From Chytridium lagenaria (lineage: Eukaryota > Chytridiomycota > Chytridiomycetes > Chytridiales > Chytridiaceae), in assembly GCA_025449115.1 (NCBI GenBank), contig JAHLKC010000112.1, forward strand, positions 62,001-126,000: a stretch of 64,000 nucleotides of DNA. The letters are read 5' to 3'. Of the stretch, positions 44,372 to 56,497 are shown one piece after another. Both the position numbers and the translations under genes were made by a program. Every line of letters begins with the position of its first letter. Positions within the stretch are counted from its first letter, which is position 1. The notes below the pieces were generated by a model. The model worked only from the letters and a program-made list of their open reading frames with translations. It had not been told where the DNA came from and searched no databases.

Positions 44372-45630
44372 ATGAAATTGGCAAGCGAGCTGCTGAGGAC
44401 CGCATGTGCAAGGACATATCGCCTACAACATCGGATGCTACAGCCGTCACGCCTTTTTCCTTCATTCGCGAGAGATCCCTCGATCATCGAGAACAGGGAG
44501 CCATGGCCTTCGAATGTATTCCTCATCAGGGAGCGCACTTGAGGGAACACAAACGTCATGGGCTGAGCTTCCCTTGGGAGCCATAGAGTCTACGTTCTCC
44601 GCTATACACTCTGGACTTGCTATCTTTCCGGATGGGGTGCCTTGGTGGTGTGCGATTATTGTTGGGACCGTATTTTTCCGTGCTTGTACCGTTCCGATCG
44701 CAGTTATCCAGCGGAGGCGTTAGTAAGGCTTTTGAAAGCGCAGGTGGTCGTCAAGGCTTGGGAAGAAACGATAAAGCGACAGGGTAGATCCCAACTTGCT
44801 ATGGACGGAGTCGAGAAAATGAAAAATCTGCAGCTTCAGGTTTTGGCCACTTTTCTATCGCTCTTAATTCTACGTATCTGTGGTTTTTTTTTACGTCTCC
44901 CTCTTCTTTTATGTTATTTTTTTTTGCAGTTTCAAAGCAAGGTTAAAGAAGTGTACAAGCTTTATGATTGCCAGCCTTGGAAGACATTTTTATTGCCATT
45001 CACACAACTTCCTTTATTCATCGCAGTCTCTTTTTCCTTGAGAAGAATGGCGGCTTTCCCACTCCCTTTTTTTGAGACCCCACCGAGTCCAGTTCCTGGA
45101 TTTAATACAGAGGGTATGCTCTGGTTTATTGACCTTGCTGCCCCGGATCCCACATTGTGCTGCCGATGCTTGTCGGGGTTCTTCATCTTGCCAATATTGA
45201 GGTAGAATTAAGTTGAACTCTCTCAATATTAATAGTTAAACCATAGATGAATAGCGGTTAGCGTGAAAAGTCCGTCAACTCGTCAAAGAGCTTTGAAATT
45301 CGTTTTCCAATCGCTCGCCGTGCTTTCAATTCCCATTGCGACGCAAGTGCCATCGGTAAGTTTAATGTCGTTTCTTGCTCCCATCTATCTCCTGCTTTAT
45401 TCCCTTTCTTCAATCTTTATACTGTATCGTGAATTAAGAGTATATTAAATGGGCTTACTGTTGCGGATCACACGTATTTGATGAAGGCCATGGTGCTATA
45501 CTGGGCAACTTCGGCTTCTTTCAGCATGGCTCAAAACGTCGTTCTCGCGCGCTTCTTTGCCCCTCCCTCTGCTCCCACTACACCAACGTCACTGGATTCC
45601 TCCCCGCAATTAGAAGGAAAACGTGACTGA
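44372..45630 (+). CDS. COX18: mitochondrial insertase Cox18 (YidC/Oxa1 family)
   Basis: ATG at 44372 begins MKLASELLRTACARTYRLQH, an Arg-rich mitochondrial presequence. The Oxa1/YidC core follows: AIHSGLAIFPDGVPWWCAII, FRACTVPIAVIQ, KMKNLQLQ, KVKEVYKLYDCQPWKTFLLP, PLFIAVSFSLRRMAAFP, GMLWFIDLAAPDPT, and later ALKFVFQSLAVLSIPIATQV and VLYWATSASFSMAQNVVLAR (last span). It ends at 45630. Cox18 moves the Cox2 C-terminus across the inner membrane; it lacks the ribosome-binding tail of Oxa1, as here. The frame changes between the presequence and the core near 44500-44540 (unresolved). Introns lie at about 44845-44930, 45200-45250 and 45357-45450. Confidence 0.75.
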
Positions 45631-45715
45631 CAACTCTCCAATAGAAGATCAACCGTTTCTTTATAAAATACCAGCGACAGCATCTACTGCTGCCTTCTCC
45701 TTCCCAAAGTAAACA

Positions 45716-46395
45716 ATGCCGTCGCCGTTCCTCGTTCCCAGCGTTGCCCTCTGGGCTGTTCCATTCTATGGGTACGTTATGCCAGGCAGAAGTGATGTCA
45801 TATTCGGATTCCATTTAGGCCAGATCTAATTAGTCATCCAGGCTTAACTGGTGGCTCACAGCAACCGTCATTGCCCTCCGGTTTAAGCTGAGGGTCCCCA
45901 TAGGAGATGGAACCGCCGAGCTTCTTAGGGCAGAGCTAAGCGGCGATAAGAGTGAAGGTACTAAGTCGTTAGTTATTTTTTACAAAGCCAACTACATGAT
46001 CTGACATCAATTGACCGTTTGACTAGACGAACTGAAGGTGATGAAGGGCAAGTATAAGTCTCTGGTGTATGCCATCCGCGCACATGCAAAGTAAGACCAC
46101 CACCTTCATTATGCACACTCGCTAAACCATCCGTAGCTACATCGAAAACTGCCCTTACGTCGTCAGCACCTTTGTGATCGCTGAGCTGAATGGTATGCCT
46201 GCATTGGCCATCCACACGTGCCTTGGCCTTCTTTTCATCGCAAGAATACTGCACGGGAAGACTGTTCAGAACCACAAAAAGTTGGGACTTGGGTTTGGAA
46301 GGACATTCGGTGTACTCGCAACGATGTTTACCACCTTTGTCTCTGTCTCGTGGTCGACTTATACCGGGGTTCAATACCTTCTGAGCAGTGTTTAA
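45716..46395 (+). CDS. MAPEG-family membrane protein
   Basis: Four exons with clean GT...AG borders. Exon 1 MPSPFLVPSVALWAVPFYG, exon 2 LNWWLTATVIALRFKLRVPI, exon 3 ELKVMKGKYKSLVYAIRAHA. Exon 4 is N-Y-I-E-N-C-P-Y-V, AELNGMPALAIHTCLGLLFI and ARILHGK, with a final span GVLATMFTTFVSVSWSTYTG. The R-x-H-A-N-x-x-E-N and A-R-x-x-H motifs are MAPEG (membrane-associated eicosanoid and glutathione metabolism) signatures. About 140 residues, four spans. MAPEG proteins include glutathione transferases and uncharacterised YecN-like members; this one is nearer the latter. Confidence 0.75.
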
Positions 46396-47365
46396 TGCAA
46401 AGGCCTAGACTGCTGTTCATTTTGCTTTGTTTGCAACTATTGGTTAACGTTGGAGCGCGCGTCGACCTTTCAAATTATGTTGTTCGTCCTCATAATACTC
46501 ATTCCCGTCTCATTTTGTTTCTCGATAAATGTTATAACTAAATTAAAAAATACACCTACCCCGTCTAGCCGATGGTCGTGTAAAACTAAAGAATTACAAA
46601 GTAAATATACCTAAAATAGAGCACAGTGCATGAAGTGGAATTAAGATTGAGATTTAACTTCCACAGAGGAGTTTTCGACAGTACGAGTCCAGCAATTCCA
46701 AAACTTGTTTAAACATTCTGAAAAAGTGCTACTTGACTTCACCTTAACTCACTATTTTATTAAAATCCCAATCTTATCTTCGCCACAGTTAATCTCTGTT
46801 TGGGTCGTCGGTCGGCCCAGGGTCCTGATATCAAACTATTCAATGAGCTCACTCTGAGCGCTTTGGAAAAGGGAAACACTCATGGGTGCATCACTTGCAC
46901 GGCTCCTTTTCCCTCCGGTTTTCGCTTCTGTCGATTTAAAAAATCCCGGTTTGGTTTTTTTCTCCTTTTCTTTTACGCTCGCAGCGGTAGCCGCTCGCGT
47001 CTTCCTCTGCTGCCTCCTCGCGCTCTCGCTCGGCCAGCATGTTGGTGCTGAGCGAAAGAAAAGTTGAGTTGAGTTAATTTGTAACTTTTTTTTCGTGAAC
47101 TATTCGCATTTCCCGCTTTTTTTCATGCTCAGAGTGAGCGATTAGACCAGCTCGATCAGCACCCTAAGCCTCTCTTCCTCCCCAAACATCCGAAACCGTC
47201 CAGGTGTTCCGGTGATGGGCAAGATTTCGCCATTCGGGGCTGCATGCTTTCAAAAGCAATGAGATCATATTACCCGTCACGAAAAATGAGATCAAAGGAA
47301 GAGACAACAAAATACATTAAATACATAGAAGATTAGTGCCATCTAAGAACAATTAATGTTCAGAG
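46396..47365. other. 970-bp gap with inverted repeat
   Basis: Convergent 3' regions of the MAPEG and sorting nexin genes. It holds a perfect 13-bp inverted repeat (see separate entry), pyrimidine-rich blocks and a GC-rich patch at 46980-47045. A 32-codon minus-strand open stretch at 47142-47240 is discussed in the findings. Confidence 0.5.
46847..47139. repeat. 13-bp perfect inverted repeat, 267-bp spacer
   Basis: GCTCACTCTGAGC at 46847-46859 and its reverse complement GCTCAGAGTGAGC at 47127-47139. The spacer is pyrimidine-rich. No transposase and no obvious target-site duplication are seen beside it. Confidence 0.6.
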
Positions 47366-50300
47366 TTAACATGCTTTTGATAACGGCTTCAAAACCGCGC
47401 AGATTAAACCTCGGTTCAACTCCCTGTGTTGGAGCATTTGAAGATGCTCGTGATCCCCACCACTGTATTGTATCTCCCCACAACCGTTTTCCAAAGCATC
47501 CAATCCCAAAAGCCCAGAGCACCTCAGCAATAGATGCTTTGCCTCGATTCTTGTGTCGGACTTCTCTTCCTCTGTTCTAGGTAACTTTGGCGGAGGTACG
47601 TCATTCGATTGTGACTCTGACAGACTGTCATTTTGTGACGCTTCAGCTTTTGCTTTAGCGTGCGAATGAAAAACTCCTTCAGGCCACAACGCTCCAGTTG
47701 TCGACTTTAGGTACCCTGCAACAGCCGGCGTAGACTTGGCATCCTCCAGCCGCTGTTGAATCATCTCCGCGATATATGTACCATGCGTTCTCCGCAGGAC
47801 GGATTTGACCATATGCAAACCCTTTTGACGGATCCACTGATTCGGGTCGGACAATCTAAAAATCTCTTCAATCGTCCCAAAAGAGACATTCGAGAACAGC
47901 TTCATTTCTTGTGGGGACAGAGGAGGCTTCTTGTCGTCACTTTTTACGTCTTGTGGCGTTTGGGCGACAAATTGGAGGCTCGATATGAGAGTCTGCCGGA
48001 GGTGGAGGGACTCGAGGAACTGCGGAGCGACCACGGTCCATAGATTCGGCCCCGATGACCTGCTGTCATTGGGCGTTTTTGGCGGTTGCGGAACTACAAC
48101 AGACAAGATTGGCGGTGGTGGAACCCTCTGAGGTGAGGTCGATGCTCTACGTTGCTCCAACTTCTTCTCCCAAGATGATTCTTTTGGTGCGCTATCTACG
48201 GTGATTCCTCTTCGAATCGTGTTAATTCCGCTCATGCCCGTATTCAATGCTGCCCCACCAACGCTACCTACAACATTCCCAGTGCTTACCGCAGCTTTCT
48301 TTACCACCCTCCCAGCAGACTTAAGGACACCAAACATCTGACCTCTGATAGTATTTCGACCCAGTGTCTCACTTTCGGCGTTTGTTGTTCCCTTCTTGCG
48401 TCGAATTGTCTTTTAACACTTTCTGGCATCATAAAGTCTTGCAATACCCGAGACCCACAAATTGCAGGGTCCGTCAGAATTAAAAGCAACCATCTTTCAA
48501 GCTCCCGAGCGACGACTGCTCTAGTTTCAGGTTGCGATGCTACCTTGGATTTCTGAAGAGGCGAGAGAGCAGGGAATTGAGACTTGGACAATTTGGGAAA
48601 CTGGTCTTTAAGCCTATCATAAGCTATTTGAAAGTCGGTGAAAGTGTGGGTGAGCATCCATCCAGCCGAACCATCCTTCCTCTCCACCTCCACTGCAAAA
48701 ATTAGCCCGCGATCTGTATCCTTTCTAACCTCCCTCGGGTCTGCCTGTGCACCATTGAATCCGTCACTTTGATTCTCAAATCACTTAGCGACACAGTCTG
48801 GTCGCCACCCATCTCGGCCTCCTCCGCCTCAGCGACCATATCCATTAACGATGATACTTGCTCCATCAACTTCATCTTCTCGTCCATCAACTTCTTCACT
48901 CTCCCTGAAGAGCCCCCCTCAAGCATAGCCTTTTCGAGTCCTTCATCAACGGCCACAATTTGCTCACGAACGTTGACAATCTCCGCCGCAAGGATCTCAA
49001 CGGTGGATGATGACGGGCCGAGAGAGCTTGTGCTTCCCCGATGCGCGCGGTCAAGTGAAGAAAGGCTTCCGGTTGTGTCAAGAGACCCGTTACTCACAGT
49101 CCGAGGACGTGTCTTGCGACGATTTGAAGATGCGTCTTCTTCTTCCATCATTTGAAGTTGTAGTGCGAGTTTACGGTCTCCTCTTCCATTGCAGCCCGAC
49201 GAGCCGCCTCCTCTACAGCATCGTCTGAAGGACGATAAGGTAGTGACGGAGGCTTTGTGGAGGCATTTACTGGTGACCCGCCAGAGTTTTCCATTTCTAA
49301 TGATGACATTATCATTGACGAGATGTCATCCGTGTCCGCATCCATCAAGTTCAAAGGTGGTGTCGGAGATGGGCGAGGTGGAAGCGATGGGGCTACCGGA
49401 CGAGACGGAAGAGGAGGTGGAGGTGGGGTGCTAGACATGGTTGAACGTATCGCCGTCATATGTCTATATTCCAGTCCCACAATATCTTCCTCAGTATACT
49501 CGTCCTGTTTCACTGGCTGTATTATATCCACTGAGCCATTAGATGCATTTTCGGCTTTAACCACCACATTCATAATGGCTGATGACGAGGGTGCGGATGC
49601 GCGCGGCGGTTTCGGTGGTGGTCCTCTTTGAGGAGAAGACGATCCCACCTCCTCCGTCTTCACAGGAGACACCTCAGTCACATTCTGAGTGAAATCAGTT
49701 TCCACTTCTCCGCATTTCCATACGAACCCGCTTTCTCCAGAACCTCAAGCTCGGATTTTGCAAGCCCCACCATCACATTCGAGGCTGACACTCTTCTCGT
49801 CTCTCTCCTCACATAATTTTTGAATATAGAACTATTTCGAAAGCCCTTCCAGAAACCCTCTAACGTTTCCTTCGAACTCTCTGAATACGGTTAAACACAC
49901 TCCGGTTTGACAGCTCCTTTCCACACGTTTCCGCATATACAGCCTTTCCGGCCTCCGCGACGAGACTCGGGTCGACATCATCAAAGGAGATCGCGAAGCG
50001 TGCACCAGCCGTAAAGAATGTCTCAAACAGCATCTGTGCTTCATCTTGAACACTGCCGTCGATTTCAGAATGGGAGTTTCGGAACGTCTCGATCATAAGG
50101 TATAATTGTACATAAGCGGAGGCGCCGAGATCTTCCATGTACTGCATAATTCGACGAGAGCTTCATTTTGTTGGAGGACGTCAAGAAGTGTCAAGTCGGT
50201 GGGTTGAAAATCAGGAGAGAGGTGAGAGAGGCGAGCGAAGAGAGTTGGATGGACCGAATTTTTCAAAGAGTCGACGGTGAGGCCTGGACTCGTGGGAAGG

Positions 50301-52042
50301 GATCGCGGGTGATGCTCATCGTCGAACTCTTCAGGTACATTTGTGGATATCATCATCACTTCCACGAGAATCTCAGAAGCTTGAGGGGTGACTTCTCCTG
50401 TCCTTGCGTCGGAGGTAATTAGCGGATGCCAGGCTTTGGTGTACTTGTTGGCCTGAAAGTTGGCTGTGGGTATAGTGACAGTACCGACCAATTCATCTAG
50501 AAATACAGCAGTTAAAAAATTAAAAATTGGCAAAAGGCGAACCCCTAAAAGTCCTGGTATCATAGAGGTCTATTACAATATTTTCGACGGGTTGAGCAGC
50601 ATCCGTTTCCCACATACTTATAATAAATTTAGAAAGTTCGCTTCGACTCAAAATATTATAAAATAGAGGTCAAAATCAATGTCGAGATAAACTTACAATT
50701 GGAAGTCTTCCATCCAAATTGGATTAGCTTCAGCCATGACTTTTCGAGTTCTTAAAAGGTCATCACCACAGATGATGGCACAATAGAATGAGGTGCCACC
50801 AGCAGGAAGCCTTTTACCTTCCACAACTGCACAGTAATTAATATGATTAATTTACGGGAACGAAAACACCCACTTTTCAGATAAAGCTGGTCAGCATAGG
50901 GATTTTCTGATGACTTTCTCGACCTTGTCATCTTGGGTTGTCGGACATCCCCAATCCTGCCACAGTCGATGAGGCCACGCTCTCGGCACTTCCATGAACA
51001 GATCCACCGCTCTCCCCATTAAGCCCAACAAGAGCATTTGCCTGATCAGCTAACATCGTCTTACACCTCTCGACAATAGCACGGTTGATCACGTCCGGAT
51101 CACTTATAGACTCAACGAGGCTATTCAAGACGGTTGTCGCGAGTAATTCCCGTACAAAGCTAAATACCACAGGACTGCCCTTATCCGATCGTGGTAGAAT
51201 TGATAATGCGATATGTGCGGAAAGTCGACGGAGATGCTGTTGGGTCGCTTTAGGGTCGAGATGGCGGTTGAATTTGAGGCAGGATTACGGGCGAGGTAGG
51301 CGGGGAGGTCGAGACTAGATTGCTCGTATTGGCGATATTCTCGCTATAAATTCCAGTCAGATATTGGGGATGACTCCACTGGACTTACAATGTGGTGCAC
51401 AAGACTTTGGGAGATGGGGACAACGGCGGTGACTACATTCATACGTGCTGCGGCGAAACCCAAAGTAATAAACGAATGACGTAGGGCGGCATGCACGGCA
51501 GATGGAAACTCGGAGCTCTTGGAATGGTTAAGGGGGTCGAACCAGCCATTGATAAAGTCCCTTATGAAAAAGTCGAGAAACTTTGTAAGTTCGCCATCGA
51601 TCTCGGGTGGAATGGCCAGATGGGATGGATGCTGTCATTTGGAATATCAAAATGCATAAGCAATTCTTTTGTTGAAGGGATAAAAAGAACATGAATCAGA
51701 AAGGGGAGAAAAAGATACCAACATCACTTGCTGGAGATATTGGTACGAATTCCGCAAGCTGCGTCTTTGGCCCCATCATTTCCTGTATGTGATCAATCTT
51801 TTCCATTCCCGTCGTTCCGGCTGCATCCAGTCCCCCTGCTGTCTTGGCCTGGGAAGCGTTTGGTACTCCATACGCAAAGCCCACGATCAGACCAATGCCG
51901 AACAGCAAGATGAGGACAAAGAGCCTCGGCGAGATCACGATCGCAAGAAAAGATAAGGTAAGAGCTTGACAACATGAGCAGGAAGACGCTCAGTTCCTTG
52001 TTCCCAGAGCGCCTGCGCTCTCGCCTTGATGTCCTGAAGCAT
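47366..52042 (-). CDS. RGS/PX sorting nexin (Mdm1/SNX25-type)
   Basis: Domain order: MLQDIKARAQALW start (ATG 52040-52042), a membrane span (LFVLILLFGIGLIVGFAYG), a PXA domain (ELLATTVLNSLVESISDPD...), then RGS (QYMEDLGASAYVQLYLMIET, FETFFTA, FNRIQ). A long Pro-rich linker (49700-49150) and an acidic/coiled segment follow. Then comes PX (FTDFQIAYDRLKDQFPKL, LERWLLLILTD, VLQDFM) and a nexin-C domain (EEIFRLSDPNQWIRQKGLHM, L-N-R-G-L-I-C-A-V-L) ending at 47366. This is the Mdm1/SNX13/SNX25 plan; these proteins tether the ER to vacuole/endosome and lipid droplets. One base seems missing in the A pair at 51945-51946, before the membrane span. It is 121 bp from the divergent PIH1 gene. Confidence 0.75.
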
Positions 52043-52163
52043 CACTGAACGATTTGCGGTGAGGCTTCTTGACGGTTGCACGCAAATTCCTAGATTGAAA
52101 CAAAGAACCAAGGCCCAAAGCACACAGCAAAACGAGTCGGACTTTTTACAACGGGGGTTAAGG

Positions 52164-53558
52164 ATGGAGAGTTTGCTGAAGGATTTAAAAAAAAGCACGG
52201 ATGGGGCATCAGCGGGAGATGGTGCATTTTCTAGTGGATTTGGCGAGGGACGTGCTGGTTCTGGAGGTGATGAGCTTGATGATGCTACAATGGTGAGTTT
52301 GGCTTGAAGCAGCAGCTGTACCTGAACTAACGCAAAGATTCAGGCTGCACTGTTTGAACAGATGACTCAAAACCCAGAAGCTGCCGCAAGCCTACTTCAA
52401 ACCCTGGCATCTTTGGATGGTGCAAATCAACGAAATGATGAGGCTTCTGCATCCGAAGAGTCAGGCCCAAAATTCCCGCCAGGAATGATGGGCATCGATC
52501 CTTTACCTGGATTTGTTTTCAAGACTAAGCTCGCCGAAACTAAAGATAACTGGAAGAAGGGCATGAAGGTCTTCATTAATGTATGTTACCATGAAGTAAT
52601 CCACCTCCTCCCGATGCTTCTTTGGATGAGATTGCAAAGGCGGCGGAGGAGGGGAACCATGCAGCGTATAAGATGCCATTAAGTCTTGCGGGACCTACTA
52701 TTGACAGGGACAAGAGTATGTTAGATTAATACCTATTTCCGTTTTTTTTCTAAGCCGATATACAACACGTCACCTAATCTTCTTTATGATGTTTGACATT
52801 TCATTTAGCTGGCACATTATGCCTCGTATTTGAAGCATGTATTAGTCCTTCATCTGTCGAAAAAGCGAAAGTTGATTCCGGTTTTCTATCTTGGGTTGCC
52901 GAGCTTTGTTTCGAGTGGCTAGAGGAGAAGCATAAAATTGCATTGGAAAGAGGTACGTTGCCCACGCATTCTTGAAATCCATTAATTTATATGCTAATTT
53001 TCTTTCAGAATTCACATTACCAAAACTGAAAGCCAAGGGGAAGCTTTCCACTCATGTTGTGAGGCAGAATATCAAGCCGAAAATCTTGGAGATGCCGAAA
53101 AAGGCCGCAGTAGTGGACCATAAAGAACCGGTCACAGAATCAGTGATTCCAAGCATTTCTCCGGTGTCTGCGGAACCTGTTATTAAGGCATCATCGAAAG
53201 GGAGACTACCTCAATATAGCATCGAACTGAATCCAATCTCCAAGCCCAAGGAGGTTATTGTTACCGTCAAACTCCTAGAAGCCGTAAGTTTTGTTAACTG
53301 CCTTTCTTTGATAAAATATACCTTATCCACCTTCGTCATCTCACATATGCTTAACAGGTTTCACCATCGCAATCCACACTCCTCCAAATTGAATCCGAAA
53401 AGCTCTTTCTTTTACCAAATCCCAATTCGGCTATTCCTTACCCTTATGATCCGTTGGAAGTCAATATTCCGGTTGTGTTTGACGTCGATGGAGACGTTGA
53501 CGCTGGGTTTGACCGGGCAACGAGAACGCTTAAAGTCGTGCTTCCAATAATCGCATAG
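52164..53558 (+). CDS. PIH1-domain protein (R2TP-type, Nop17-like)
   Basis: Starts MESLLKDLKKSTDGASAGDG. Next exon: FEQMTQNPEAAASLLQTLAS and PGFVFKTKLAE...GMKVFINVCYHEVI, the start of a PIH1 domain. Then D-A-S-L-D-E-I-A-K, MPLSLAGPTIDRDK, LCLVFEACISPSSVEKAKVD, FLSWVAELCFEWLEEKH and FTLPKLKAKG complete it. The C-terminal half has LPQYSIELN and a CS-like beta region ending TLKVVLPIIA at 53558. PIH1 proteins link the Rvb helicases and Hsp90 in the R2TP complex; relatives also assemble dynein arms in flagellated cells. One base is missing in the C pair at 52601-52602. Four introns. Confidence 0.75.
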
Positions 53559-54032
53559 GCTGCTACTAGATAAAATATGGCCAGTTTACCCAGTAATTTA
53601 AGTTAATAAATCTTTCGTCTTCGATACGACTCGCTTTTTTAGCGTAGGAATCAGACAGTATATTAGATTCAAGACATTTTGCGTTTGGTAATCGTCGCTC
53701 CACTATTTAGCCAACATTTTCTGGACGAGTGAGAAATAAAAACATCTGCAAGTAACGTTCCATTGTCTATGTGTATTGGTAGAATCCACAAAGTATGTGT
53801 CTGTTAAGGGTATACATAATTAAATATGGAAAGAAACCATCATCAAAACTTGATTTCGGATGAGAAAACACGGGTTGTCATATTGGAGGCTCAGCGCGCT
53901 ATCCAAAAGGTCGGCTAATGAAACAAGCGACACGTACAGGGAGCGCAAAAAAAGGGTTAGGGGTGAAGTAAAAAGTGTCTCCGTACAACGCCTGCCAGCA
54001 GGTCCATCTACCACGGTTTGAGGAAAACGCCC
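53559..54032. other. convergent gap
   Basis: 3' regions of the PIH1 gene (AATAAA at 53606) and the disordered protein gene. No gene seen. Confidence 0.4.
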
Positions 54033-55918
54033 TCACTTAGTTTTCTTTCTAAAGAGTTTCTTCAACCACGCCTTCACTACAGGCTTTGGTTTTTCCTTTC
54101 TCGTCGTCACGTCCTCCTCCACTATCCCAGTCTCTACGTCATGAATTTTCACGCTCTCCTCATTCTCGTCTTTCAACCCCACGGCCGCAGCTTGCTGAGA
54201 ACAACTACCACCACCTTTCGTCCCAGTCCTCGTCAAGGTTCTTGGTAGCGTCCTGCCCTTCAATTTCACCTCTTCCTCTTCTTTCACCTCTCCAACATCC
54301 CCATTCCCCCCATCACCCCCATGAAACCCAAACTTGGTTGGCGACATATAATCATCCAACGTCTCGAAATTTGTCATCGCCGGCTTCGGCACCAAAATTG
54401 AAGCTGAGGGCATCGCCGACGTTGCCGCGATGGACGCCTGTGATTCAATTACAGTCAAACTATTTCGACGTACAGGGGACGGGTGAGGCTGAGTTGACGT
54501 TACGCCGCTAAACGACGCTCGACGTGGGATTGTATGTGGTGGTGGAGGATTTGTAACAAGATCAGAGCTTCCATCACGTGTTGCCTGCTCGTTCGTGATG
54601 GTGGCGTTGGCGGTGTCGGTGATGGGGTTTGAGAAACTTGCGCGACGGCCGAGAGAGGTGTGGTGGTTTGCTGGGATTCCCGACAGACTGCTGCGGACAA
54701 GGCATGGAGTGAGGTTGGTTGAAGTCCCTGCGATACTTCCGCGTGAGGCGACACATGATATAGGGTTTGGTGGACTACTGGAAAGACTTCCACGACGCAT
54801 GAGTGTGGAAACGGGGGTGGCTGAAATTGATGGTGGGTTTTCAACGCTAGTTGCAGCGACGTCTTGTGCTATGGATGAGGACGGTTTGGAATCGTTTCCG
54901 CCTCCAAGACCTCCCCATTTCTTGATACTTGAAGGCAAAGTCTTTGACCTAGATAAACCCTTCCCACCCTTCTTATCGTCGTCCTCTGCCTTTTTTTCTT
55001 TCTTACTTCCATCTTCCTCACCATTCTCCGCGTCCACCACATCTCCAGCTTTCCGCTCTTTCGTCTCTTTCCGACGTTCAGATTTCTTCTTTGCCTCCAC
55101 CATCAACTCGAAAATGGCACTATCAAGTGCAAGCATGTTATCCGTCATCAAGGCCTTTGTATCAGCAGGTCCCAAACCCGGTTGAATCTCTGCAACAATC
55201 GACGACAAGAATGCATCCATGTTACTCCCACATATTGTAAACCGTCTGTCATCTTCCACCGTCTCTTTTGACGACGACGCAGCAGCATCAGGTTCCTCTT
55301 GTTTTTGCGTTCTCTGCTGGATCATCTGGTTGCACGCCAACAAGTCTGGCGATGTGCCGACTTGTACCCCCCCAGCCACAGAGATCGTATGCCGTCGTCT
55401 CATCAGATGACAACGTAAATGAGGTGTCGCTTCACCATCGTTTGAAGTATTTGTCGCAGATCCCATGTCATGTTCGTCATTGCTGTTCCCTCCTTCATCG
55501 TCAGAACTTTCCAGTTCTTTTTCAGTAATAGGGACGAGGACTGTGCTTTTACGACGACGTCGTGTGCTGGTACGTTTAGGACGGGAAGAGTTTGATGAGG
55601 TTGGGGTCGCGCGGATAGGGGGACGGCTGATGTGGTGATCTTGAGATGGAGTCCCCGGTAAAGGGGGCAGATGCTTGTGAGGGCCTTGCACCGACATGAC
55701 CCACAATGATGGATGATCCCGAAGCAACGGCAAGGTAGTTGAGCTCGCTTCAATTCTCCTGGAGGAAGCTCTCGGGGCCGTCGTGCTGACTCGTCTGTTC
55801 TCTCCAATCTAAAGAAAACCCTTTTAATACGAGCTGTGACTTTGGTCGACGGATTCCCTTCTGGGAATGACTCATCATTTCCCTTATTATTCCTTTCAAT
55901 CAAACATCGCGACCACAC
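54033..55918 (-). CDS. disordered basophilic-kinase-site-rich protein
   Basis: One open frame from 55733 to 54033 (566 residues) with in-frame coding-like sequence extending up; the true start may lie in the exon near 55918. No folded domain is seen apart from a helical stretch at residues 172-225 (NMDAFLSSIVAEIQPGLGPA). The rest is Ser/Thr/Pro-rich. Six R-R-x-[S/T]-hydrophobic motifs occur: near residues 113 (RRHTI), 163 (RRFTI), 313 (RRGSL), 363 (RRASF), 404 (RRASF) and 422 (RRNSL). The C-terminus is basic (WLKKLFRKKTK), suggesting membrane or nucleic acid contact. Family unknown. Confidence 0.55.
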
Positions 55919-56497
55919 CCCATGGTTCCAAAAAAAGCCTACAAGCCTAGGCCCGTAAGGCGAACAAAGGCCAACGGTTATTTCCAGTCAACCGTCATTA
56001 ATTCCCAGCCAGCGCTGACTTCGTAAGCTTCGTTTTACTACAAATAAATGTGTGGTCAATTGAGGAGACGGAATCGTCCCAATCAACCTTCCTGGAACCA
56101 AACAACGCGTATCAATGATAAGCCAATCATTCAAGGATCCGCTTGAGGCATTGTGATAAAAAGATATTGCGCCCCCGACGCATACAGCATGCAATTACAC
56201 TACGGCTCGGTAAAAAACAAACGGGACAGCTTGACCTCAGAAGAATCCGCGTTCTCTTGTGGGGTTATAAAGGAGTGCGCCAAAAGTGCGCCAAAAGTGC
56301 AATATATACGCAGTTCAAGGTATGTGAAATACAATAATAATATCATGACTAAGATAACATTATACAGCAGGTCAAAACGACATTATTAAGTTCAACGACT
56401 CAACTACCAAACACCACAACCCCACTAGCATGCCAACCAAACACCCCAAATCATCCCTCCTAAACCCTTCACCACTCCACTCTTCCACGGCACCTTT
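55919..56497. other. gap with a short direct repeat
   Basis: Upstream of the disordered protein gene and 3' of the secreted gene. At 56277-56299 GCGCCAAAAGT is repeated twice head to tail. No gene is supported. Confidence 0.4.

Noticed and set aside
15942..52602. Programmed ribosomal frameshifting to explain the recurrent breaks
   Set aside because: No common slippery heptamer, all four bases involved, and unrelated genes affected, with several breaks in one gene.
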